Positions 25,091 to 33,229 of a stretch of DNA of 64,000 nucleotides are shown here, piece after piece. The translations under genes and the position numbers were made by a program. The notes beneath the pieces are model-generated. The model saw only the letters and a program-made list of their open reading frames with translations, ran no database searches and was not told the DNA's origin. This DNA comes from DAITPV01 sp050692555 (GTDB taxonomy: Bacteria; Actinomycetota; UBA4738; CALAEC01): contig JBOGVS010000001.1 in NCBI GenBank assembly GCA_050692555.1, positions 114,370-178,369 on the forward strand, read 5' to 3'. Within the stretch, counting starts at the first letter, position 1; each line of letters opens with the position of its first letter.

Positions 25091-25702
25091 TCAGCCGGCA
25101 TGGTCCTTCGCTCCCGCGCTCACCAGCCCGTGCTCCGCCGCGAAGCGCACCACGTCCAGCCGGCTGTGACAACCGAGCTTGGCGTACAGGTTCTGCATGT
25201 GGGTCCGAACGGTGTGAAGGCTGACTCCCAGACGTCTGGCGATGTCGCCGGTGACCAGCCCTTCGCCCAGCAACCCGAGGATCAGCCGCTCTCGGGGGGT
25301 CAGGCTTCCCAGGAGGTCCACGCTGGAAGGACGGACCTCGGCCTCTTCCACGGGACGAGCCGGGGGAGCCGGCGCGGCGAGAGCGTCGAGCACCCGGCGA
25401 CCACCGGCGTTCGGGTTGACCACGATGGCGTCCTCGGCCTCGATATCCCCGACGATCACCACGTTCACGCCCGGCCAACGGTGCCTGATCTGTCGCGCCA
25501 CGGCCGCTGGGCCCAGGCGTGGGAGGTCATGGAGCATCAGGAGCGCCTGGGGAGGCTCCCGGTTCACCGCAGCCAGGGCCTGAAGCCCGTCGTGGACCAC
25601 GCCCACGACTCGCCACCCGGCCCGTTCGTCGAGGAAGGCTCGTGCCGCGCCGGCGAACAGCCGGTCTCCCGAGGCCACCAGCACCGTCCTGGCCCCGGCC
25701 AT
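25091..25702 (-). CDS. LuxR-type regulator with degenerate receiver (RR3)
   Basis: Protein of 203 residues. The receiver region (TVLVASGDRLFAGAARAFLD) has lost the acidic pair. The phosphosite aligns with L57 (QALLMLHDLPRLGP), so phosphorylation is not expected. The LuxR DNA-binding domain (LTPRERLILGLLGEGL; HTVRTHMQNLYAKLGCHSRL) is intact. The start ATG 25702 overlaps the stop of the upstream RR4 gene (TGATG), so RR4 and RR3 are translationally coupled. The 3' end meets RR2 two bases apart. Confidence 0.85.
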   Translation of the reverse strand: MAGARTVLVASGDRLFAGAARAFLDERAGWRVVGVVHDGLQALAAVNREPPQALLMLHDLPRLGPAAVARQIRHRWPGVNVVIVGDIEAEDAIVVNPNAGGRRVLDALAAPAPPARPVEEAEVRPSSVDLLGSLTPRERLILGLLGEGLVTGDIARRLGVSLHTVRTHMQNLYAKLGCHSRLDVVRFAAEHGLVSAGAKDHAG

Positions 25703-26385
25703 CAATCCGTCCCCAGGTCCGGTCCATGGATCCGCAGCACGTTGGCGTCGGCATGGGAGAGGTGTTCCTGGAGGGCCACCCAGGCCGCGTCCGCCCTGCT
25801 GTGGACCCCCAGCTTCCGGAGGATGTTTCCCACGTGGGTACGCGCGGTGTGCGGCGACAGGTGGAGCTGGCGGGCGATGGCCCGATTGTCCAGTCCTCGG
25901 GCCAGGAGCTGGAGGACCTCCCGCTCTCGTGTCGTGAGCCGGCCCAGCCACGGTGCGCCGGGCATCGTCGGGCCCCGCCCCCCGCTGGCTCGCTTGAGGA
26001 TCTCGTGCAGGCGCCCGTCCTCCACCACGAACTGGTCGTCGGCCGCCCGTTCCAGGAAGGGGAGGAGCTGGGAGGGTTCGAGGTGGTGGCCCAGACAGCC
26101 CTGGGCGCCCGCGGCCACCGCGTCGAGGAGAACGTCCCCCTCGTGGCCCCTGGTTAGGACGATGGTTCGCACGCCGTCGCCGAGCCGCCGGATGAGGCTG
26201 AGCCCCGACCCCGCCGCCAGCCCGACCTCCGACAGCACGACGTCGGGGGCGTGGGCCGAAGCCAGCTTGACGGCCTCCAGCTCGTCGGTGGTGTGCCCGA
26301 CGACCTCCATCCCATCAGAGAGAGCCACGCTCAGCGCTTCTCCGAAGAACGGTTCCGGGTCGGCGATCAGGACGCGCAGGGCCAC
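25702..26385 (-). CDS. LuxR-type regulator with atypical receiver (RR4)
   Basis: Protein of 227 residues from GTG 26385. The receiver reads LRVLIADPEPFFGEAL, with E53 at the phosphosite (DVVLSEVGLAAGSG), a second case of Asp-to-Glu. The later receiver lysine is also replaced (GCLGHHLEPSQL). The LuxR domain is intact (LTTREREVLQLLARGLDN; TARTHVGNILRKLGVHSRA). It lies 10 bases downstream of the pqqD-like gene, forming the operon pqqD-RR4-RR3. Confidence 0.87.
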   Translation of the reverse strand: MALRVLIADPEPFFGEALSVALSDGMEVVGHTTDELEAVKLASAHAPDVVLSEVGLAAGSGLSLIRRLGDGVRTIVLTRGHEGDVLLDAVAAGAQGCLGHHLEPSQLLPFLERAADDQFVVEDGRLHEILKRASGGRGPTMPGAPWLGRLTTREREVLQLLARGLDNRAIARQLHLSPHTARTHVGNILRKLGVHSRADAAWVALQEHLSHADANVLRIHGPDLGTD

Positions 26386-26395
26386 GGCATTTGGC

Positions 26396-26761
26396 TCATG
26401 CGGGCTTTTCGATCGGCGCGACGGCGTCGTCCACCAGACCCAGGGTGTCGAACTCGGCGATCACCGAGGCCACCTGGCGCTCCACCTCGGCGCGGTCGAG
26501 GCCGTGATGGGCCGCGATATCGCGGGCCAGGTCGAGCGTGCTCGTCGTGCCGTCGCATCGCCGCCACAGGATGGCCGCGGAAGCGTTGAGGTGATGCACC
26601 AGCCCGAGATCGCGGTGGTAGAGGATCAGCCGGTCCCCCATGTCCAGCTGAAGGACATCGGTGCGGCGGAGGGGAACATATTCGGGGGGCACGGTCAGCC
26701 CGAGCTCCCGGCCGGGCCGGAGGTCGAGGTCGATGCGCAACTCGGGAACTCGCTCGTTCAT
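26396..26761 (-). CDS. PqqD-like protein (copy 1)
   Basis: Protein of 121 residues. The part from about residue 40 has the PqqD/RiPP-recognition pattern: LILYHRDLGLVHHLNASAAI followed by LWRRCDGTTSTLDLARDI and a C-terminal helix pair. PqqD domains bind a precursor peptide for a radical-SAM or other maturase, yet no such enzyme or peptide lies in the window. Copies of this family occur in polysaccharide loci without PQQ genes. ATG 26761 is used because the upstream frame overlaps the divergent promoter region. It is first gene of the operon with RR4 and RR3. Confidence 0.8.
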   Translation of the reverse strand: MNERVPELRIDLDLRPGRELGLTVPPEYVPLRRTDVLQLDMGDRLILYHRDLGLVHHLNASAAILWRRCDGTTSTLDLARDIAAHHGLDRAEVERQVASVIAEFDTLGLVDDAVAPIEKPA

Positions 26762-26794
26762 GGATTCCCAGTGTCCCCTACCGGGCGTATCCGT

Positions 26795-26806
26795 GCATAC
26801 GTATGC
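26795..26806. promoter_or_regulatory. 12-bp palindrome between pqqD-like and capD-like genes
   Basis: GCATACGTATGC is a perfect 12-bp palindrome in the 74-base divergent region between the two starts, flanked by CGGGCG (26781-26786) and CGCCCG (26804-26809). Its place makes it a candidate operator for both transcripts. I know no regulator with this site. Confidence 0.45.
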
Positions 26807-26835
26807 GCCCGTAAAGAAGATACGTGGAGCGTGTG

Positions 26836-28803
26836 ATGGGTGTCGGAAGGGACCTCTCATACCATGCAGATGACGAGGGTCGCCCTACACACGGAGGAGG
26901 AATCCTGAACCGCAAGCGAAACGGCTGGGACCAGGAACGCCCGTCTGGCCTGCCCGCCCGGATCGCCGCCCGGGTGCGGCGGGACGTCCCCCTGGTCCTG
27001 CTGGACGCCGCCGTCTCCGTGGGCGCCTACCTCATTCCTCTGGTGCTCCGATTCGAGGGGCTGGTCCCCACGCAGTACTGGGTCAATTTCTGGACCGTCA
27101 TCCCCTTCGCCATCCTCCTGTACCTGTTGATCAACCGGCTGTTCGGCCTGTACGGGCACATGTGGCGCTACGCCAGCATTGAGGAGGCCCGGCGGGTCAT
27201 CGTGGCCGGCCTTCTGGCCGGAGGCTTTCTGGTCCTGGCCAACGAGCTGGCCGGGCTGGGCACCCGGTTGCTTCCCCTCTCCGTGGTGGTGCCCGGGGCC
27301 CTCATGGCCCTCCTTGGATTCGGGGCCATCCGGTTCCAGAGCCGGCTGTTTGCCCTCCGCCGCCGCAGCGAGGTCTCCGAGACCAAGCGGGTCCTCATCG
27401 CGGGTGCCGGTGACGCGGGTGAGATGGTCCTTCGGGACGTGGTCCGGAATCCCGCCCTGGCCCTGCACGCCGTGGGCCTGGTGGACGACGACCCCCGCAA
27501 GCTCGGGCGGACCCTGCACGGCGTCCCGATCCTGGGCGACAGCGGGGACATCCCCGACCTGGTGGCCCGGCTCCGGGTGGACCAGGTGATCCTGGCCATC
27601 CCATCCGCCACCGGAGACCTGGTCCGGGACATCGTGGCGTGCTGCGAACAGGCGAACGTGTTGCTGAAGGTGCTCCCTTCGGTGCGGGAGCTGGTGGGCG
27701 GGCGGGTGAGCGTCCGGGACGTGCGGGACCTTCGGATCGACGACTTCCTGGGCCGGGAGCCGGTGGAGACGGACCTGGAATCGGTCGCCGAGATCATCCG
27801 GGGACGACGGGTGCTCATCACCGGCGCGGGCGGCTCCATCGGATCGGAGATCACCCACCAGGTGGCCTCATTCGAGCCCTCGGCGTTGATGCTCCTGGAC
27901 CATGACGAGACCCACCTCCACGATGTGTCCAAGACGCTGCGCGGAGATGTCGAGCCGGAGCTGCTGCTCGCCGACATCCGGAGCAGCGACCGGGTCCAGG
28001 CCATCTTCGCCAGGTACCGGCCCGAAGTCGTGTTTCACGCGGCCGCGCACAAGCACGTGCCGTTCCTGGAGAAGCATCCCGAAGAGGCCGTGCTGACGAA
28101 CATCATCGGCACCGCGAACCTCGCCGACGCCGCCCGGGCCAACGGGACGAAGCGCTTCGTGTTCATCTCCACCGACAAGGCCATCCGCCCCACGAGCGTG
28201 ATGGGCGCATCGAAGTGGTTCGCGGAGCAGATCCTATGGACCCTTCAGGGCCGCACCGGCTGCGAGTTCTCCGCGGTCCGGTTCGGGAACGTGCTGGGAA
28301 GCAGGGGGAGCGTGATCCCCACCTTCTTCAAGCAGATCGCCCGGGGCGAACCGCTCACGATCACCGATCCCGCCATGACCAGGTACTTCATGAGCGTCCG
28401 GGAGGCCGTCCAGCTGGTGCTGCAGGCCTCCGCGCTCTCGGACGGCGGCGAGGTGTTCACCCTGGCCATGGGCGACCCGGTGACCATCCTGGATCTGGCC
28501 CGGAAGGTGATCCGGATGTCGGGCCGGGTGCCGGACAAGGACGTGGAGATCTCCATCGTGGGCGCCCGGCCCGGAGAGAAGCTGGCCGAGGAGATCGTGG
28601 GCGTCGGCGAGGAGAGCGTGCCGAGCCAGCACCCCTCGATCGTGGTGTCCCGGCCCCCGTCTCCGGATCCCGTGCAGCTGCGCAAGGCCATCCGGGAGCT
28701 GGAGCTGCTGGCCGTTGCGGGTGACGGCGAGAACATCGCAAAGCGGATCAAGGGTCTGGCCCGCGAGGGCGGGGCTCCCGTAGCTGCCGAGGAGATGTCG
28801 TGA
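26836..28803 (+). CDS. WbpM/CapD-type nucleotide-sugar 4,6-dehydratase (copy 1)
   Basis: Protein of 655 residues. The N-terminal part has four membrane segments (about 45-160). A first Rossmann fold RVLIAGAGDAGE follows, then the catalytic SDR domain beginning RVLITGAGGSIGSEI. The catalytic set is S-T-D-K-A plus M-G-A-S-K, the Ser-Met-Lys arrangement of the long membrane UDP-GlcNAc 4,6-dehydratases (WbpM, PglF). It would make a 4-keto-6-deoxy sugar nucleotide for the polymer's amino sugars. ATG 26836 follows GGAG with six bases. A strong GGAGGAGG at 26893-26900 before CTG 26905 hints at an alternative later start. Confidence 0.88.
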   Translation: MGVGRDLSYHADDEGRPTHGGGILNRKRNGWDQERPSGLPARIAARVRRDVPLVLLDAAVSVGAYLIPLVLRFEGLVPTQYWVNFWTVIPFAILLYLLINRLFGLYGHMWRYASIEEARRVIVAGLLAGGFLVLANELAGLGTRLLPLSVVVPGALMALLGFGAIRFQSRLFALRRRSEVSETKRVLIAGAGDAGEMVLRDVVRNPALALHAVGLVDDDPRKLGRTLHGVPILGDSGDIPDLVARLRVDQVILAIPSATGDLVRDIVACCEQANVLLKVLPSVRELVGGRVSVRDVRDLRIDDFLGREPVETDLESVAEIIRGRRVLITGAGGSIGSEITHQVASFEPSALMLLDHDETHLHDVSKTLRGDVEPELLLADIRSSDRVQAIFARYRPEVVFHAAAHKHVPFLEKHPEEAVLTNIIGTANLADAARANGTKRFVFISTDKAIRPTSVMGASKWFAEQILWTLQGRTGCEFSAVRFGNVLGSRGSVIPTFFKQIARGEPLTITDPAMTRYFMSVREAVQLVLQASALSDGGEVFTLAMGDPVTILDLARKVIRMSGRVPDKDVEISIVGARPGEKLAEEIVGVGEESVPSQHPSIVVSRPPSPDPVQLRKAIRELELLAVAGDGENIAKRIKGLAREGGAPVAAEEMS

Positions 28804-28840
28804 ACCAGAGAACGAGTGGACGAGTCGAGAGGAGCCCGTA

Positions 28841-30466
28841 GTGGACGCAACAGAGCTCGCGAGGGCGGTTCGCCGGAGGTGGGCCGTCGCGGTCGTCACC
28901 GTGGTCGTGGCACTGGGGGCGGCCCTGGCGACCATCCTGGTCGTGCCGGCCGGTCCACCCGTGCGCCGGTACGGCGCCACCGCCGTGCTGCTGGCCGCCG
29001 AGGGCTCCACCGAGGGCTCCTACGGCGCCGGCTCGTACAACATGTCCACGCTGGCTGGCCTGGCCACCGTGGGCGACGTCCCCCGGCGGGTGGCGGAGGT
29101 ACTGGCTGCCCCCGACCCCGTGGAGATGTCCCGGAAGGTCCGGGCGTTCGGCGACGAGAACACGGGGTTCTTGCGAATCACCGCGAAGTCGACCGACCCG
29201 GAGGAGGCCAGGGTGCTGGCGGACACGTACGCCACCGAGCTGGTCGTGTTCATCGACACCCGTTTGGCGGAGACCAACGCCCGGGAGGCCGATGCCCTCA
29301 AGGGGCAGATCGACGCGCTGAAGGCTCAGGTCGCGGACCTGGACCGCCAGATCGATCTGCAGGACGGGATCGACAACGACAACCCGCCGGCGAACCTGGT
29401 CGCGGAGCGCGACGCCAAGGTGGCCCAGTACACCTTGCTGTTCCAGCGATACCAGGAGCTGATCGGAGCCTCCGGCGGCTCCGGGCTCCAGATCGTCCAG
29501 AACGCCACGCCTCGGGTCCTGCCCGAGGAGGGCTTCGTCCAGGTGCGGAGCTGGCCCGGACGGGTGATCATCGGCGTGGTTCTGGGCCTGCTTGCCGGTC
29601 TTGGCATCGTCCTGCTCCTGGAGCGGTTCGACACCAGGATCCACACCAAGGAGCGAGCCGAGCAGGTCTTCGACCTCCCGGTGCTGGCAGAGGTCCCGCT
29701 GGTCCGGAAGTGGAAGCGCGGTAAGCCCGGCGTCACCGTGGCCACTCAGCCTCGGTCCCCGGCTGCCGACGCCTTCCGGCTCCTGGCCGCCGCGATCATG
29801 CGCCGGCCCCCCGAGCCCCCCCGATGCATCCTGGTCACCGGACCGGGGCCCGAAGAGGGCAAGACCACGGTGGTGGCCAACCTGGCGGGGAACTTCGCGG
29901 AGGTGGGGAAGAAGGTCCTGGTCCTTTCCGCGGACCTTCACCGCCCCCGGATCCACACCCTATTCGGGATCCCCAACATGTCCGGTCTCACGGAGGCCCT
30001 GGAGGATGAGAGCGGCAACAGCTCCATCCTTGATTCCTCGCGGTGGCGGACCGCGCTGGCCAACGTGCGCGTGGTCCCCAGTGGGGGTCCCGCAGACAGC
30101 ACGGACAAGCTGCTCTCCTCCCCCAACATGCGGCGGATCATCGCCGAGGCCCGGGAGGTCGCGGACGTGGTGCTGATCGACACGCCACCCATCCTGGCCT
30201 CCAGCGACGCGGCCCACCTGTTCCCGCACGTGGATGTGGTGCTGCTCGTCGCTCGTGCGGGGAGGACCACGACCCAGGCCGCCCAAAGGACCACCGAGCT
30301 GCTCCGTCGTCTCGGTGCTCCCGTGGTCGGCGCGGTCCTGAACGCGGTTACCGAGGCCGCGCTTCCACGTGGCTACTACAACTACTACGCCTCATCTCAA
30401 TCCCGGAAGGGCGGCCGGCGTCGGCCCGCCCGCCCCTCGGGGCGCCGGGTGCGGACGGGGCTCTGA
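28841..30466 (+). CDS. Wzz-type chain-length regulator fused to BY-kinase
   Basis: Protein of 541 residues. An N-terminal Wzz domain lies between two membrane helices (about 15-35 and 240-262) with a coiled coil between. A cytoplasmic bacterial tyrosine kinase follows: Walker A GPGPEEGKTTVVANL near residue 334 and Walker B VVLIDTPPIL. The C-terminal tail is tyrosine-rich (YYNYY). The Walker A' motif reads VLSADLHRP, with serine where BY-kinases normally have the first of two aspartates. It controls polymer length and export with the Wzx/Wzy system. GTG 28841 follows GAGAGGAG. Confidence 0.9.
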   Translation: MDATELARAVRRRWAVAVVTVVVALGAALATILVVPAGPPVRRYGATAVLLAAEGSTEGSYGAGSYNMSTLAGLATVGDVPRRVAEVLAAPDPVEMSRKVRAFGDENTGFLRITAKSTDPEEARVLADTYATELVVFIDTRLAETNAREADALKGQIDALKAQVADLDRQIDLQDGIDNDNPPANLVAERDAKVAQYTLLFQRYQELIGASGGSGLQIVQNATPRVLPEEGFVQVRSWPGRVIIGVVLGLLAGLGIVLLLERFDTRIHTKERAEQVFDLPVLAEVPLVRKWKRGKPGVTVATQPRSPAADAFRLLAAAIMRRPPEPPRCILVTGPGPEEGKTTVVANLAGNFAEVGKKVLVLSADLHRPRIHTLFGIPNMSGLTEALEDESGNSSILDSSRWRTALANVRVVPSGGPADSTDKLLSSPNMRRIIAEAREVADVVLIDTPPILASSDAAHLFPHVDVVLLVARAGRTTTQAAQRTTELLRRLGAPVVGAVLNAVTEAALPRGYYNYYASSQSRKGGRRRPARPSGRRVRTGL

Positions 30467-30480
30467 GAGAGGGCATCGAC

Positions 30481-31788
30481 ATGAAGACCACCGCTTCCCT
30501 AAGACGCAGCATCCTGTCCGCGCGGGCTTCGGTCAGCGTGATCGGGCAGGGGTACGTGGGACTGACCCTGGCCAGCACGGCCGCGGACGCGGGGTTCCCG
30601 GTCACGGGGATCGACGTCGACGAGTCCCGGGTCCAGGACCTCAGCCGGGGGATCCTGTCGGTCCCCGGCGTCTCGGAGGAGGTATTCCGGGCCGGGGCGG
30701 CCAGCGGGAACCTTCGGTTCACCTCGTCCCTGGAGCCCCTTCGCAGCAGCGACGTGATCTGCATCTGCGTCCCCACCCCGGTCCGGGACCACAGCCCGGA
30801 CCTGTCCTACGTCGAGTCGGCCGCCAGGATGGTGGCGGAGAACCTGTCGCCCGGCCGTCTGGTGATCCTGGAGTCGAGCACCTACCCCGGGACCACGGAC
30901 AGCCTGGTCCGGGAGATCCTGGAGACCAGCGGACTGGTCGCCGGCCGGGACTTCCTGCTGGCCTACTCGCCGGAGCGGATCGACCCGGGGAACGCGGAGT
31001 ACGGGTTTCGCAACACTCCCCGGATCGTCGGGGGGATGACTCCCGAGGCCACCGGGGTGACCGCCCTGTTCTACGGACAGCTCGTGGACAAGGTCGTGGT
31101 GGTGGGCTCCTCGCGAGCGGCGGAGTTGGCCAAGCTCCTGGAGAACACCTTCCGCCACGTGAACATCGCCCTGGTGAACGAGCTGGCCATGGTGTGCCAG
31201 GAGATGGGGATCGACACCTGGGAGGTCCTGGACGCCGCGGCCACCAAGCCGTTCGGGTTCATGCCGTTCTACCCCGGCCCCGGGGTCGGAGGGAACTGCA
31301 TCCCCGTGGATCCCACCTATCTCGCCTGGCAGGTCCGCCGAGACGCCGGCTACCGGTTCCGCATCCTGGAGCAGGCGCAGGAGATCAACGACCAGATGCC
31401 GGCCTACACGGCGACGCGGATCGGAGATGCCCTCAACGAGGCCGGGAAGGCGGTGAAGGGCGCCCGCATCGTGGTCCTGGGGGTCGCGTACAAGCCCGAG
31501 GTCGGCGACGGACGGGAGTCCCCCGCGATCAAGGTGATCGCCGCGTTGCAGCGGCGGGGAGCCAACGTCACGTTCCATGACCCCTACGTGGAGTCGGTGG
31601 TCGTCGGCGGACGGGTTCTGGAGCGTGTGGACATCACCCAGCGCGTGCTGTCGGAGGCCGACGCCGTGGCCATCCTGACCCCGCACCGGGCCTTCGACCT
31701 GGAATGGATCGCCGAACACGCCCCGCTCGTCTTCGACGCCCGGAACGCGTTCGGGCAGGACCGCCGGTCCAACGTCATCCGGCTATGA
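30481..31788 (+). CDS. UDP-N-acetylhexosamine dehydrogenase family (UGD-like, copy 1)
   Basis: Protein of 435 residues. It has an NAD-binding start VSVIGQGYVGLTLAS, then YSPERIDPGN, the middle-domain helix ELAKLLENTFRHVNIALVNE, and the catalytic cysteine in GVGGNCIPVDP. The final domain has GVAYKPEVGD. It oxidises the C6 hydroxyl of a UDP-sugar to an acid in two NAD steps. Motif detail resembles WbpA/UDP-GlcNAc and WecC dehydrogenases more than UDP-glucose dehydrogenase, but substrate is not certain. It lies 14 bases after the BY-kinase. The N-terminal sequence is strikingly close to the truncated copy at 63216. Confidence 0.9.
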   Translation: MKTTASLRRSILSARASVSVIGQGYVGLTLASTAADAGFPVTGIDVDESRVQDLSRGILSVPGVSEEVFRAGAASGNLRFTSSLEPLRSSDVICICVPTPVRDHSPDLSYVESAARMVAENLSPGRLVILESSTYPGTTDSLVREILETSGLVAGRDFLLAYSPERIDPGNAEYGFRNTPRIVGGMTPEATGVTALFYGQLVDKVVVVGSSRAAELAKLLENTFRHVNIALVNELAMVCQEMGIDTWEVLDAAATKPFGFMPFYPGPGVGGNCIPVDPTYLAWQVRRDAGYRFRILEQAQEINDQMPAYTATRIGDALNEAGKAVKGARIVVLGVAYKPEVGDGRESPAIKVIAALQRRGANVTFHDPYVESVVVGGRVLERVDITQRVLSEADAVAILTPHRAFDLEWIAEHAPLVFDARNAFGQDRRSNVIRL

Positions 31789-31855
31789 CCCAAGCGGTTC
31801 AAACGCCGGCGAGCTCGGAGCCGGCCGAGAGTCGATCGGCTCCTGACCGAGCGCC

Positions 31856-33229
31856 ATGAGCACCGCCGCCTGGGCTCCCCACGGCGCCCGGGTCCTGGTG
31901 ACCCTGGGCATCGCCACCGCCGCGGTGGTGACGGGCGGCGTGGTCTTCGGCCTGGCCTCCGGCAGCGCCGACCTCTCCGGGGCCATGCTGGTGACCCCGA
32001 TCCTGGTCCTGGTCACGCTCCCATTGCTGTGGAGACAGGCAGAGCGGGAGGGAAATCGCCGGCTATTCTGGGTCCTGTTCGTCGCCCTGATGGCCAAGCT
32101 GGCCGGGGCGGTGGCCAACTACCTGGTGGCCTTCGACCTGTACGGCGGCGTTGCCGACGCCCGCCTGTACCAGGAGCAGGGAACCCTGCTGGCGGGGCAG
32201 TTCCGCGCCGGTGACTTCGACACCGGCCTCCCGTCGCTCACCGGAACTCACTTCATGTTCGTCCTGGCGGGGACGGTGTTCACCCTCATCGGGACCTCGC
32301 CGCTGGGAGGGTTCCTGGTGTTCTCCTGGATCGGGTTCCTCGGGTTGTTCTTCTTCTATCGAGCCTTTGTCATAGCCGTGCCCGAGGGAAAGACCCGGGC
32401 CTATCTGCCGTTCGTGTTCTTCCTCCCATCCCTCCTGTTCTGGCCCTCGAGCATCGGGAAGGAGGCATGGATGCTCCTGTCTTTGGGGGTCATCGCGCTT
32501 GGGGCCGCCCACCTGTTCAGCCACCGTGGGTGGCGGGGAGTGGGACTGTCTGCCCTGGGGCTGTGGATGGCCCTGACCATGCGTCCCCACGTCGCGGCGC
32601 TGGCGGCCATCGCCCTGGCGGTGGGCTACCTGGTGGGCCGGCCCCGGCGGAGCGGCAACCCCCTGGCCCCCGTGGGGAGGCTATTGGTCGCCGCGGGCCT
32701 GGTGGCGGTGTCGTTCCTGGCGGTGTCCGAGGCCCAGACGTTCCTGGAGCAGTCCGCCGTGGAGACCGAACAGGGAGTCGTCAGCGTCCTGGAGCAGACC
32801 ACCGAGCGCACCCAGATCGGCGGCTCCGAGTTCAGTCCCTCGATCCTGGAGTCGCCGGGCCGGGCCCCGATCGCGGTGATCACGGTCCTGTACCGGCCCC
32901 TGATCATGGAGGCTCACAACCTCCAGTCGGCCGCGGCGGCCCTGGAGGGCACGCTCCTCCTGGTGCTCACCGTGATCCGGTTCCGGTGGGTGCTGACCGC
33001 GATCCGAAGCATTCGCCGGCAGCCGTATGTGGCCATGGCCGTGGCGTACACGGGGCTTTTCATCCTGGCCTTCTCGAGCTTTGCCAACTTCGGGCTCCTG
33101 GCCCGGGAGCGGGTCCAGCTTCTGCCGTTCTTCATCGTCCTGCTGTCCATGCCGCCGCGGACCGAGGCCCAGGAGCTCGAGCTGCGGGCCGGTCCCCAGT
33201 CCCCGTCGGCCGACGTGGAGCAGCTGTGA
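31856..33229 (+). CDS. Polytopic membrane protein, possible polysaccharide polymerase
   Basis: Protein of 457 residues with about ten membrane segments and a larger extracytoplasmic loop (about 295-335, QTFLEQSAVETEQGVVSVLE) late in the chain. Layout, position among Wzx, BY-kinase and glycosyltransferases, and the absence of another candidate make it the likely Wzy-type polymerase. No O-antigen ligase motif is recognisable, so this is by context. Its stop overlaps the start of the next gene (GTGA). Confidence 0.6.
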   Translation: MSTAAWAPHGARVLVTLGIATAAVVTGGVVFGLASGSADLSGAMLVTPILVLVTLPLLWRQAEREGNRRLFWVLFVALMAKLAGAVANYLVAFDLYGGVADARLYQEQGTLLAGQFRAGDFDTGLPSLTGTHFMFVLAGTVFTLIGTSPLGGFLVFSWIGFLGLFFFYRAFVIAVPEGKTRAYLPFVFFLPSLLFWPSSIGKEAWMLLSLGVIALGAAHLFSHRGWRGVGLSALGLWMALTMRPHVAALAAIALAVGYLVGRPRRSGNPLAPVGRLLVAAGLVAVSFLAVSEAQTFLEQSAVETEQGVVSVLEQTTERTQIGGSEFSPSILESPGRAPIAVITVLYRPLIMEAHNLQSAAAALEGTLLLVLTVIRFRWVLTAIRSIRRQPYVAMAVAYTGLFILAFSSFANFGLLARERVQLLPFFIVLLSMPPRTEAQELELRAGPQSPSADVEQL

